Shown: piece after piece, positions 49,378-58,286 of the stretch
How positions within the stretch are numbered: position 1 is the first letter of the stretch
Layout of the letters: each line of letters begins with the position of its first letter
Assembly: GCF_023264675.1 (NCBI RefSeq)
Contig: NZ_JAHFVG010000001.1
Coordinates: forward strand, 1-64,000
Direction: 5' to 3'
Source: Rhodococcus sp. (in: high G+C Gram-positive bacteria)
GTDB taxonomy: Bacteria; Actinomycetota; Actinomycetes; Mycobacteriales; Mycobacteriaceae
Length of the DNA stretch: 64,000 nt
Made by a program: the position numbers and the translations under genes
Notes under the pieces: model-generated
Seen by the model: only the letters and a program-made list of their open reading frames with translations
Told to the model about the DNA's origin: nothing
Database searches by the model: none

Positions 49378-52077
49378 TTACAGCGCGCCGAGCTGTGTGA
49401 ACAGGCGATCAGGTGTGAACGGCAACGAATCGAAGCGTACGCCCGTTGCGTCGAGGAGGGCGTTCGAGACGGCAGGGGCTACCGGGTTGATAGCGCACTC
49501 CCCCTGCGATTTGGCGCCCATCGGACCGATCGAGTCGTAGGTGTCGGCGAAGAACACCTCGGTCCGCGGAAGATCCGCGAACGCCGGAATTCGGTAGTTT
49601 CGAAAGTTCGGGTTGACCACCGCTCCGGTGTCCCCGTGGACCATGTTCTCGGTCAAGGCCCACCCGAGTGCCATCCCGACGGCGCCGTCGATCTGACCCC
49701 GACACTGCAGAGGGTTGATCGGACGCCCGATGTCGGCGCCGTGCACACTCTGCAGAATCCTGATCTCCCCGGTCACTCGGTGCACGGCGAGGCGGACGCC
49801 GTGGACGTTCGATGCGATGGTTCGCGGCGTCAGGTAGGCCTTCCTCGTCGCATGCAACTTTCGGCCCATCTCGGCACGCGCGCCGAACAGCTCGGCCAAC
49901 TTCACCCGTCGATCCCCGCACACCACGGCGTCGCTCTCGAGTTCGCATTCCTCGCGCGGAGTTCCGCTGTAGTCCGCAGCGAAGTCGAGAATGTCCTCCT
50001 TCAGCGCCAGCGCCGTGAGGTGTACGGCTTTGCCTGCAACCACCGTTCCGGTGCTGGCGAACGTCCCGGTGTCGTAGAGGGTCCGATCCGTGTCCGCGGT
50101 GACGATACCGACATCGGCCGCGCGCGCACCGAGCACGCCTGCCGCGATCTGCCGGTGCGCGTTGGTGATTCCGTTTCCCATCTCCGACGAACCGACGGCC
50201 AGATGGTAGGTGCCGTCCTGAAGCAACGTCAGTTCCGCGCCCGAGCGATGCTCGGTCGGTGGGCCGCACTCGAGCAACGCCAGCGCGATGCCGGTCCCGA
50301 CGAGCCAGTCGTCTCCGTCGGGAATCGGAGCGCCGTTGCCCCGCGCCAGCGACGCCTCGACATGATCGAGACATTGGTCGAGGCCGTAGCTCCCGAAGCT
50401 CGCATCACTCGGCCCGTCCCACACCGACTCGACGAGATCGGTTGGCCCCACCATGTTCTTGCGGCGCAGAGCGAGCGGATCCATCCCGAGCAGATGGGCG
50501 AGTTCGTCCATCGCGCATTCGATCGCGAAGGTGGTCTGCGATGCACCGTAGCCCCGAAAGCCGCCGCCGGGAACGATATTGGTGTAGACCGCGTAGCCCA
50601 GAGCTTTCTTGTTCGGGCATCGGTATGCCGCGAGTGGGCTTCCCAGAGCAGCGGCAAGTGTCTCGCTCGCGTGATTGGCGTACGCACCGGTGTTGGACAC
50701 CACGTACACATCGAGCGCGGTCAGCGTTCCGTCGGCGCGCGCACCGAGCTTCACCCGCGTCGTCATCTGATGACGGGTGGTGGCCCCGATGAATTCCTCC
50801 TCGCGCGTCCATTCCCACTTGACGGGGCGCCCGAGCTTCATCGTTGCCCACAACACGAGATCCTCGGAGATCATTTCCTGCTTGCCGCCGAATCCGCCGC
50901 CGACCCGCTCGGTGAACACATGCACGTCGCGGGCGCGCAATCCGAGCAGATAACAAAGCTTGGCCTGCACGACGAACGGCGCCTGCGTACTCGTCCGCAC
51001 GTGCCAGCGGTCGTCGTCGCCGCGCCACGCGATCGAGCCGTGAGTTTCCAAGTGTGCGTGCTGAACCCGCGAGGTCGAGTAGGTACGCTCGTGCACTGCA
51101 TCGGCGTGCGCGAAGCCCTCCTGAACGCTACCCACCTCGCCGTGAATGTCGACGAAGATGTTGCCGTTCTCCTCGAACCCTTTGTCGTGCAGCACCGGAG
51201 CCTCCGGCTCCATGGCTGCGAAGGGATCGAACACAGCCGGTAGCTCGGTGTAGGTCACTTTCAGTGCGCGAGCCCCGGCTTCCGCAGCAGCCTCGGTCTC
51301 CGCGACGACCGCGGCGATACGTTGGCCGACGAACCGAACCACGTCGTCGAGAAGCAGAGTGTCGTCGGGATCGACCAGATGGTCCTCGTGCAGCGCGGTG
51401 CTGTACAGCCTGCCGGGAACATCGTCGTGCGTGAACACCTGCACCACACCCGGAATCGCCAGCGCCGCCTCCCTGTCGATGTTCTCGATGCGGGCGTGGG
51501 CGTGCGGTGATCTCAGCACCTTCAGATGCAACAGACCCGGGACGGTCACATCCATGGTGTACCGCGCATGCCCGGTGACGATGTCCTCGGTGAACGGGTT
51601 GGCCAGGCTTGCACCGCAGGCCTTGCCCGCGACGTCGGGTTCGATCTCCGCGAGCCCGTGCAGAGCATCGGCGATCGACCGGTACCCCGTGCAGCGACAC
51701 AGGTTCCCTTTCAGTGCCCGCGGCAGGTCCTCCTTCTGCTCGTCGGTCAGCGACGCCGCCGTCATGATCATGCCCGCCGCGCAGAAGCCGCACTGGAACG
51801 ACTGCGCGTCGTGAAAGGCCTGCTGCATCGGGTGCAGACCGTGCTCGTCTGCCAGACCGGCGATGGTGGTGACCTTCTTGCCTGCGGCACGGAATGCAGG
51901 AACCAGACACGAGTGGAACGGTGTGCCGTCCACCAGGACCGTGCAGGCGCCGCAGTCGCCTGCGTCGCAGCCCTTCTTTACGCCGTACACCTCGCGGTCA
52001 CGGAGAAATGTTCGGAGGCACTGTCCCGGAGCGGGTTCGGCGGAGAAGAGCCGACCGTCCACATCGAATTCGCTCAT
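49378..52077 (-). CDS. Molybdenum hydroxylase, fused FeS and MoCo subunits (xanthine dehydrogenase family)
   Basis: Enzyme of 899 residues that joins the small and large subunits of the xanthine dehydrogenase/CO dehydrogenase family. Residues 1 to about 150 carry two [2Fe-2S] clusters (GCDAGDCGACTVLVDG and QCGFCAAGM...CRCTGY). The rest is the molybdopterin domain with VGGGFGGKQE, GGGFRGYGASQ and, near the end, the catalytic Glu loop SQGECAINPVAPAVSN. It hydroxylates N-heterocycles or aldehydes. ATG overlaps the FAD-subunit gene (ATGA). No maturation genes (XdhC/CoxDEF) adjoin it. Confidence 0.91.
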   Translation of the reverse strand: MSEFDVDGRLFSAEPAPGQCLRTFLRDREVYGVKKGCDAGDCGACTVLVDGTPFHSCLVPAFRAAGKKVTTIAGLADEHGLHPMQQAFHDAQSFQCGFCAAGMIMTAASLTDEQKEDLPRALKGNLCRCTGYRSIADALHGLAEIEPDVAGKACGASLANPFTEDIVTGHARYTMDVTVPGLLHLKVLRSPHAHARIENIDREAALAIPGVVQVFTHDDVPGRLYSTALHEDHLVDPDDTLLLDDVVRFVGQRIAAVVAETEAAAEAGARALKVTYTELPAVFDPFAAMEPEAPVLHDKGFEENGNIFVDIHGEVGSVQEGFAHADAVHERTYSTSRVQHAHLETHGSIAWRGDDDRWHVRTSTQAPFVVQAKLCYLLGLRARDVHVFTERVGGGFGGKQEMISEDLVLWATMKLGRPVKWEWTREEEFIGATTRHQMTTRVKLGARADGTLTALDVYVVSNTGAYANHASETLAAALGSPLAAYRCPNKKALGYAVYTNIVPGGGFRGYGASQTTFAIECAMDELAHLLGMDPLALRRKNMVGPTDLVESVWDGPSDASFGSYGLDQCLDHVEASLARGNGAPIPDGDDWLVGTGIALALLECGPPTEHRSGAELTLLQDGTYHLAVGSSEMGNGITNAHRQIAAGVLGARAADVGIVTADTDRTLYDTGTFASTGTVVAGKAVHLTALALKEDILDFAADYSGTPREECELESDAVVCGDRRVKLAELFGARAEMGRKLHATRKAYLTPRTIASNVHGVRLAVHRVTGEIRILQSVHGADIGRPINPLQCRGQIDGAVGMALGWALTENMVHGDTGAVVNPNFRNYRIPAFADLPRTEVFFADTYDSIGPMGAKSQGECAINPVAPAVSNALLDATGVRFDSLPFTPDRLFTQLGAL

Positions 52078-52889
52078 GACAGCTCCGCTCGAATCTGCTC
52101 GGCAAAATAGTAGGTCAGATGCTGCTTGTACGGCGCCGACCCGTTGACATCGTGGAAGAAACCGGTGTCTCCCGTGGCGCGAACCACCTCGGCGCGCAGC
52201 TCGGCTGCGGACGGAATGCGCTCGAATCGGACCTGTACGGGACGCGGCGTCGCCGCCGTGATCGTCAGGGCGAAGTCACTGCCGTCGCTGCCGCACGTCC
52301 CGATCACCAACGCCGCCGATCTACCGGCGTGCACCAGCGACTGCTGACGCCAGGCGAACCGCTTCTGCAGCGCCGATGCGGGCAACGAGATCGACCGAAG
52401 CACTTCGCCCGGCAGCAAGATGTTCGCGTTGTCACCGGTCACGAAGTCCGTCGGATGCACCTCACGGGGCGCGCCGTCTCGCGGCAGAAGCGTGTAGATG
52501 CCGTCGAGGGCTGCAGTCAACGAGATCATTGCGCCTGCAGGCAAGGACATGCAGATGTTGCCGCCGACGGTCGCGGCGTTCCAGATCTTGAACGACGCCA
52601 GCAACGATCGGCAGCAATGCCCGATCAGGGGACGCGCCACCCAGGCCGGCGGCCCATCGAACGCGTAGAGTTCGGCTATCCGGCAGGTGGCGGCGATCTC
52701 GAGGCCCTCGTCCGTCACGGTCAGCGCCTGCCACCCGAGGCCGTCGAGGTCGATCAACGTATCTCGGGTCACCTGCGGTTCGGAGAACAGCCAGGTCCCA
52801 CCGGCCAACCAGGCGTACGAATCGCGCCACTCGTCCACCTGGTCGAGCGAGGTGGGCCGCTTGACCTCGGTGATGGTTCCGAGATTCAT
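52074..52889 (-). CDS. FAD-binding subunit of molybdenum hydroxylase
   Basis: FAD subunit (CoxM/XdhB type) of 271 residues. The family flavin loops appear as WLAGGTWLFSEP near residue 30 and TVGGNICMSLPAGAM near residue 100, the latter matching the T-V-G-G-N-(I/L) signature. It transfers electrons from the FeS/MoCo subunit to NAD or another acceptor. ATG 52889 has GGGAGG five bases upstream, and the stop overlaps the fused subunit start, so the two form one complex. Confidence 0.9.
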   Translation of the reverse strand: MNLGTITEVKRPTSLDQVDEWRDSYAWLAGGTWLFSEPQVTRDTLIDLDGLGWQALTVTDEGLEIAATCRIAELYAFDGPPAWVARPLIGHCCRSLLASFKIWNAATVGGNICMSLPAGAMISLTAALDGIYTLLPRDGAPREVHPTDFVTGDNANILLPGEVLRSISLPASALQKRFAWRQQSLVHAGRSAALVIGTCGSDGSDFALTITAATPRPVQVRFERIPSAAELRAEVVRATGDTGFFHDVNGSAPYKQHLTYYFAEQIRAELS

Positions 52890-52919
52890 GATGCCTCCCA
52901 ATACTTTTCGATCACGATG

Positions 52920-55900
52920 TCACCGTCCGGAGATTACGACCGGTCCCGCTGCCCGGAGCGGTAGACCGCCGACCTGAACGGGCACGAGAGTGTTCGCGGT
53001 CGGATCCGGGCGCACGAGAGCGTACTTGCGCACCTCACCGGCAGTGCCCGATACCAGCAGATCTGCGCCTTCGGTGGTAGCCGTCGTTGCGACGGTCACA
53101 CCGGACCCCGCGAACGGGACGAACGAGGAGGTCTGCGCGAAATCGATTGTGCCACCGTGGTGATTGGGCGAGTTCAGATACATCGCGGGGCCGCCGTCCA
53201 GCCTCGATCCACTGGAGAACGTGCGTACCGTCCCATCTCCACCGCTCATGCCGACGACGATCGACTGCGCACCACCCTCGACGCCGGCAACCCATCCCGT
53301 CGACAGAGCGACTCCACCGGTGTAGCCATCGTCGAACGCCGTGAACTCCGACGTCTGCGTCGGCTCCTCACCGTTCATGTGCTCGTCGTGCTCGCTCGAC
53401 TCGGCGCTCGCCGCGGTCGGCTCGAACAGGTCGTAGCGGAACGTCTTCACCGTCGATGCCGCTCCAGGCCCCGGCGCGGTCACGATCGACGTTCGCCCGG
53501 AGGAGGCGTCGACCATTCCGGTGGCGAGGGTGATGCCGGCGTCCGACCCCGGGTACGGGGAGAAGGCGTCGAACACTTCCGGTGCCTGCCCTGTCTCCGG
53601 CAGGGTCGAGGAGAAGACGGTGACCACGGATTCGGCGCCGGGCCCGGTGCCGACGATGATGTTGTCCCGCAGTGCGTTTCCGTCGATGTCGGCCGCGGCG
53701 ACGACGATGCCGCCCGTCACGTTCTCGGGCAGGGGCGCGAATCGGGCAAGTTCGGCGGTGAACGGTGAGGTTCCGATCGCGTTGTAGGCCACCACTTCCG
53801 GTGAGGTGCCTGCGCCGGTGCCGACGACGAGGTCGAGAACCATGTCCCCGTTGACGTCGCCCATCGCCACGGACGGTGTTCCCTCGAATCCGGGGAAGGG
53901 GGTCACGGCGGCGATCGGCCGATCACCGGCGCCGTCGAAGACCTGGACCTGCGCGTCGACGCCGGGAGAGCCGGGGATGGCCACCGCGTAGCTCGACACC
54001 GCGGGAATGACGTTGACGAGTGCCATCAGCCCGTTGTCCTCGTGATTGAGCCGGTGGCAATGGATGACGAACGTTCCGGTGTACTCGGTGAACTTGGTGC
54101 GCAGCGTCACGGACGCCGGCTCTAGCGCGTTCTCCTGATCGTCGGTCACGGGCGCCGGGACGTTGACGTTGTCCTGCCCCCACGGTTGCACCCCGGTCAC
54201 CGTTCCGGCGACGGGGTCGACGATCTCGGTGACCTGAAAGTCGTTGACGTGTATGTGCATCGGGTGTTCGTCGTTGTTGAGGTTGGTGATCTTCCACTCC
54301 TCCACCGAGTTCAGTCGCGGCTGGATCAGCGGAATGTTCGGAAAAGTATTGGCAGCGAACTCGTATGTGAACGCTTTCGGATCACTGGTACTTGCCTTGG
54401 TGTTCGAGAATCCACCGGAGACCACGAGTTCGCGCGAGACGTCGACGGGCATGGCAGCGGTGTCGACGAAGGAGGTGTAGGCCTCGAGGGGCTGACCCGG
54501 CTCGATCGGTACGGTGACGCCGTCGCCCTCCTCGGGGGTCACCTGAAGCAATTTCTGGGTCGGGAAGGTGAAGAATCCGTCGGCGTAGCTGATCACCGAG
54601 GGATCGACCGTGACGGTTCCCAACGTCGCGGGCGGATTGTCGGTGCCGTTGTTCGTGTACAGAATGCCGTCGTTGATCACTGGTTTTGCGCCGACGAGCG
54701 GCGGCATCTCCAAGACCAGTTCGCCGTCCTTCGGCATCGTGACCGCAATCGAGTATCTCGATCCCGGCGGAACGACCAGCCGTGTCCCGTCGCCGTCCAC
54801 CGGTCGCTGAGCCTGCCCGAACGGGTTACCGTCCTGTCCGACGATCCTGAACGGCGGATGATCTCCCGTCGCCGTCTCGGTGAGTTGCAGCGGCATGTAG
54901 GCGAAGTCGCTGATGTTGGCCAGCACCCAGATCTCGGTCTGGCCCGGCTTGGAGGTCAACTCGGGTTGGAAGCCGCCGTTGACGGTGAACTGGACATCTC
55001 GCTCGTTGTCCGGAAGCGACGGGTCGGCAGGTACGTTCACCGAATCGCTGGTGAAGCTCTGAAGGTTGGTGGGAATGAACTGGTTCTGGCCGCGGTGATT
55101 GTCCGGCGAGAGCGGCCCCTCGTACCAGTTGGTCATGAACCGAGAGCCCTCGGTCGTCTCGGCGAAGTTCACCGGCGCGAGGCTGGGCCGGTAGCTACCG
55201 TCGGCAAGTTCCTGATCGGTCGGAGCGCGGAGCGTACTGACGTATTGCGGCCAGTTCGGATCGTTGAGCTGCGCCCCGGTTCCCTTCCGATCGAACACGA
55301 AATTGTACTGGAGTGCCATGTCGCGGATCGGGATGTCGTTGTCGGTGACGATCGGCAAATTGCCGTCGGGACGGCCGATTTCGAGTAGACCGGCCAACCC
55401 GGAATAGGTCTGCTGCGCGGTCAGAGTGTGCAGGTGGCTGTGATACCAGTACATGCCGTTGGGCATGTCCTCGGGCACCGCGTAGTCGTACCGATTTCCC
55501 ATGCCGGCAGGGATGTCGAGCAGCACGTTGTCGGCATTGCCGTCCGGGCTCACGTGTAGCCCGTGGGTATGCAGGTTGAGCGGGGCTTCCTCGAGCGGAG
55601 GCGGCACGATGGGGACGTCTCCGCCGACCGGGGTGAAGGCCGGATCGTAGAAGTCCTCGATGGTCAGACCCTGCAGGTCGTTGTCGTAGTGAACGATCAA
55701 TTGCTCGCCAGGGTCGACCCTGAGAGTGGGGGCCGGGTAGACGTCGCGCCCGCTCGTCGACCCGTCGGAGCTGGCGCCGCGGATGATCTCGTACCCGTAG
55801 AGCAGAAAGTTGTCCACCGGCGCCGAGGCAGTGTCCAGCGCCACCGTGCCTTGATGTGCCGACAACCGCACCTCCAGCACCCCGTCGACGCTGGAGAGCT

Positions 55901-56045
55901 TGACCGGCTCGGAATACGCGGCGGGCGACCCGTCGGCGGCGTAGTTCGTCCCCGCCTGCTGCCCGGTGTCCTCGGCGCAGGACGCGACCACCAGCACCGC
56001 GACGGCCAGCAGGACCGAAGCGCGTCGGCGGGTGGCAGAGAACAT
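52920..56045 (-). CDS. Multicopper oxidase lipoprotein fused to FG-GAP-like repeats
   Basis: Exported protein of 1041 residues. A lipoprotein signal (LVVASC, about 23) precedes a multicopper oxidase with all four copper motifs: LHTHGL (about 155), MYWYHSHLH (about 198), EHPMHIHVNDF (about 593) and VIHCHRLNHEDNGLM (about 660). Residues about 690-1000 are repeats of the FG-GAP/beta-propeller kind with Ca-loop-like DVNGDMVLDLVVG and DIDGNALRDNIIVG, a Met/His-rich insert (SEHDEHMNGEE) and no catalytic residues. TAGGCT six bases before ATG 56045 suggests leaderless expression. It probably oxidises metal ions or phenols at the cell surface. The fusion is unusual. Confidence 0.9.
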   Translation of the reverse strand: MFSATRRRASVLLAVAVLVVASCAEDTGQQAGTNYAADGSPAAYSEPVKLSSVDGVLEVRLSAHQGTVALDTASAPVDNFLLYGYEIIRGASSDGSTSGRDVYPAPTLRVDPGEQLIVHYDNDLQGLTIEDFYDPAFTPVGGDVPIVPPPLEEAPLNLHTHGLHVSPDGNADNVLLDIPAGMGNRYDYAVPEDMPNGMYWYHSHLHTLTAQQTYSGLAGLLEIGRPDGNLPIVTDNDIPIRDMALQYNFVFDRKGTGAQLNDPNWPQYVSTLRAPTDQELADGSYRPSLAPVNFAETTEGSRFMTNWYEGPLSPDNHRGQNQFIPTNLQSFTSDSVNVPADPSLPDNERDVQFTVNGGFQPELTSKPGQTEIWVLANISDFAYMPLQLTETATGDHPPFRIVGQDGNPFGQAQRPVDGDGTRLVVPPGSRYSIAVTMPKDGELVLEMPPLVGAKPVINDGILYTNNGTDNPPATLGTVTVDPSVISYADGFFTFPTQKLLQVTPEEGDGVTVPIEPGQPLEAYTSFVDTAAMPVDVSRELVVSGGFSNTKASTSDPKAFTYEFAANTFPNIPLIQPRLNSVEEWKITNLNNDEHPMHIHVNDFQVTEIVDPVAGTVTGVQPWGQDNVNVPAPVTDDQENALEPASVTLRTKFTEYTGTFVIHCHRLNHEDNGLMALVNVIPAVSSYAVAIPGSPGVDAQVQVFDGAGDRPIAAVTPFPGFEGTPSVAMGDVNGDMVLDLVVGTGAGTSPEVVAYNAIGTSPFTAELARFAPLPENVTGGIVVAAADIDGNALRDNIIVGTGPGAESVVTVFSSTLPETGQAPEVFDAFSPYPGSDAGITLATGMVDASSGRTSIVTAPGPGAASTVKTFRYDLFEPTAASAESSEHDEHMNGEEPTQTSEFTAFDDGYTGGVALSTGWVAGVEGGAQSIVVGMSGGDGTVRTFSSGSRLDGGPAMYLNSPNHHGGTIDFAQTSSFVPFAGSGVTVATTATTEGADLLVSGTAGEVRKYALVRPDPTANTLVPVQVGGLPLRAAGPVVISGR

Positions 56046-56051
56046 CGGCTG

Positions 56052-56057
56052 AGCCTA
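56052..56057 (-). promoter_or_regulatory. Predicted -10 element, leaderless
   Basis: TAGGCT on the minus strand, six bases before the multicopper oxidase ATG. Confidence 0.45.
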
Positions 56058-56122
56058 GGGAGGCCCGCGATCGGCAGCGGTGAGATGAGGGTGAGATTGG
56101 GGGTGAGTTTGCGGCTGCGCCG

Positions 56123-56168
56123 CCCGTGTGCGCGTAGTAGGTCCCCGCACCGACTACGCACTCACGGG
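56123..56168. repeat. Palindrome family A, copy 5
   Basis: Left arm CCCGTGTGCGCGTAGT (56123-56138) pairs with ACTACGCACTCACGGG (56153-56168) with two mismatches. The sequence through the loop (AGGTCCCCGCA) also matches copy 2. It overlaps the 3' end of the LacI gene and lies between it and the multicopper oxidase promoter. Confidence 0.78.
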
Positions 56169-57145
56169 GCCGGAGGCCCGCTGGTTGCCCTCACGACGAG
56201 TTTGGGTGCCAGAACGATCTCCGACGGCGCCTCACCGGCAATCCGGCTCAGAGCGCTCGTCACCGCCGCGTCGGCCAGCCCCTCCACGTCCTGGGACACC
56301 GACGTCAACTGAATGTGAGCGATACGCGCGAGCCTCGAATCGTCATATCCCACAACCGAAATCTCCCCCGGAACATCGATTCCCCGACGAATCAGGTGGT
56401 CGAGGACTCCCGTCGCAGAGTTGTCGTTGAACGCCACCACCCCTGTCGGTCGTCGACCGTCCGCGAGCAGGGCTTCCATTCCCTCGGCGCCCTCGGTTTC
56501 GGTGATTCCTCCCGCCGCGACGCGCGCTTCGAGTCCGTGACGGTGCATCGCATCGGTGAACCCTCGTCGGCGATCGTCCGCGCCGGGCGAGTTGCCACCG
56601 TCGATGTGCGCGATCCGCGTGTGTCCCAGTTCCACGAGATGGTCGACGGCAGCCTCGGTCCCCGCGGCGTCGTCACTGCGCACCGAGCCGATGCCAGCGG
56701 CCCCACTGACACGAAGCGCCTCCACGACGGGCGTTCTCGACGAGAACTCCGCGAGTTCGCCTGCATCCAAACGTGATCCGATCACGATCAATGCTTCGCA
56801 GCGCTCTCGGAGCAATGCCTGCACTGCGCGGTCCTCGGCCCGCGACGGTGCGACAGCGCTGAGCATGACGTCATAGTCGTGCCGATCGGCCGCAGCGTAG
56901 ATGTGCTCGACGAGATCGCCGTGGAACGGCTGCTGCAGATCGAACGTGACTCCGAGCAGGCGCGAACTCGCCTGCCGCAATTTCTGTGCACGACGATCGG
57001 GCACGTACCCGATCTCGTCGGCAATGGCCTTGATCCGTGTTCGTGTTTCCTCGCTCGCACCCGGCACTCCGCGCATCACGATCGACACCAGGGCAGGCGA
57101 GACGCCGGCAATTCTGGCTACGTCTGTCATCGTCGGGCGCGTCAC
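56162..57145 (-). CDS. LacI-family transcriptional regulator
   Basis: LacI/GalR repressor of 327 residues. HTH TMTDVARIAGVSPALVSIVM (about 5-24) with the hinge VPDRRAQKLRQASS, then a periplasmic-binding-like effector domain (GVVAFNDNSATGVLDHLI, VVGYDDSRLARI). GTG 57145 is favoured because AAAGG lies at the right distance; ATG 57151 is an alternative. It is divergent from the Gfo/Idh/MocA operon with a palindrome between, so it should repress that operon in response to a sugar or inositol derivative. Its last codons lie in palindrome A copy 5. Confidence 0.92.
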   Translation of the reverse strand: MTRPTMTDVARIAGVSPALVSIVMRGVPGASEETRTRIKAIADEIGYVPDRRAQKLRQASSRLLGVTFDLQQPFHGDLVEHIYAAADRHDYDVMLSAVAPSRAEDRAVQALLRERCEALIVIGSRLDAGELAEFSSRTPVVEALRVSGAAGIGSVRSDDAAGTEAAVDHLVELGHTRIAHIDGGNSPGADDRRRGFTDAMHRHGLEARVAAGGITETEGAEGMEALLADGRRPTGVVAFNDNSATGVLDHLIRRGIDVPGEISVVGYDDSRLARIAHIQLTSVSQDVEGLADAAVTSALSRIAGEAPSEIVLAPKLVVRATSGPPAP

Positions 57146-57214
57146 CGTCATCCTTTCGTCGTTTCCCCGGGAACGGTAGTTGACCACACCGGCCAACCCG
57201 TCTACCGTTCTCGA

Positions 57215-57230
57215 ACTAGAACGTACTAGT
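57215..57230. promoter_or_regulatory. Candidate LacI operator
   Basis: ACTAG-AACGTA-CTAGT, perfect 5-bp arms around ACGT, in the gap between the LacI gene and the divergent dehydrogenase operon. Confidence 0.45.
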
Positions 57231-57266
57231 ACACCCCGAGCAGCGCATTCGTCACTGGAGAATTAC

Positions 57267-58286
57267 ATGTCAGCAACAGTCGCCACCGTCCGTGTGGCCC
57301 TGATCGGCGCCGGCCGGATCGGGAAGAATCACGCCGAGATCGTCGCCCGGCGAGTCCCCGGTGCCACATTGGTCGCCGTCGTAGATCCCGTCGACGGCGC
57401 AGCCCGCGCTCTGGCCGACACCCTCGGCGCACCCGACGCGTACGCCGATGTCGACGAGGCTCTGCGCGCCGAGAACATCGACGCCGTGATCATCTCGGCG
57501 CCCGCGCGCAGTCACACCGATCTCGTGGTGAAAGCTGCTGCTGCAGGCAAGCACGTGTTCGTCGAGAAGCCGATGGCCGTCACGCTCGAGAACGCCGATC
57601 GCGCGATCGGCGCCGCGGATGCCGCCGGGGTCGTGCTGCAGGTGGGCTTCAACCGCCGCTTCGCACCAGGTTTCGTCGCTGCTCGCGAGGCCATCGACGC
57701 CGGAAAGATCGGCACACCCCAGCTTTTGAGGTCGCTCACGCGTGACCCGGGCCCCTTCTCGGCCGACCCGTCGAGGATCCCTCCGTGGACGATCTTCTTC
57801 GAGACGTTGATCCACGACTTCGACACGTTGCTGTTCCTCAACCCCGGCGCTCGGGCGGTCCGCGTCACCGCCGTCGCCGACGCGCTCGTCCGTCCCGACG
57901 CGAAAGACAGTGGCCATCTGGACACCGCGGTGGTCACCGTGCAGTTCGACAACGGTGCCATCGCCACTGCCGAGGCCAACTTCAGTGCCCTGTACGGCTA
58001 CGACGTGCGAGGTGAGGTCTTCGGCTCGGCCGGCATGATCACCGCAGGCGACGGCCGCAGCACCGACATGACTCTCTACGGTGCAGCAGGCCTGCACGTC
58101 GATACAGCGCGCAGCGACACCGATCTGCTCCGCTCGGCGTACATCGGCGAGTTCACCGCGTTCGTCGACGCCATTCGCTTCGGCACTCCGTCACAGGTCA
58201 CCGGCAACGATGCGCGCAACGCCCTGGAGATCGCCCTTGCCTGCATCACCAGCGTCGAGACCGGAGCGGCGGTGACGCTGCGATGA
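57267..58286 (+). CDS. Gfo/Idh/MocA family dehydrogenase (inositol 2-dehydrogenase-like)
   Basis: NAD-dependent sugar/inositol dehydrogenase of 339 residues. Cofactor loop LIGAGRIGKNHAEIV (about 10-24), EKPMA with the catalytic Lys (about 97), QVGFNRRFAPGF, and HDFDTLLFL with the catalytic His/Asp (about 180). These fit IolG/IdhA-like enzymes that oxidise myo- or scyllo-inositol or related sugars. ATG 57267 has GGAG seven bases upstream. The stop overlaps the isomerase gene by 4 bp. Confidence 0.9.
   Translation: MSATVATVRVALIGAGRIGKNHAEIVARRVPGATLVAVVDPVDGAARALADTLGAPDAYADVDEALRAENIDAVIISAPARSHTDLVVKAAAAGKHVFVEKPMAVTLENADRAIGAADAAGVVLQVGFNRRFAPGFVAAREAIDAGKIGTPQLLRSLTRDPGPFSADPSRIPPWTIFFETLIHDFDTLLFLNPGARAVRVTAVADALVRPDAKDSGHLDTAVVTVQFDNGAIATAEANFSALYGYDVRGEVFGSAGMITAGDGRSTDMTLYGAAGLHVDTARSDTDLLRSAYIGEFTAFVDAIRFGTPSQVTGNDARNALEIALACITSVETGAAVTLR

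Noticed and set aside
49636..51243. 535-residue plus-strand frame opposite the molybdenum hydroxylase
   Set aside because: Antisense shadow. The hydroxylase frame carries all FeS and MoCo motifs.
4548..56168. Recurring palindromes as CRISPR repeats or insertion-sequence ends
   Set aside because: Copies are kilobases apart with no spacers, no cas genes, and no transposase frame between any pair.
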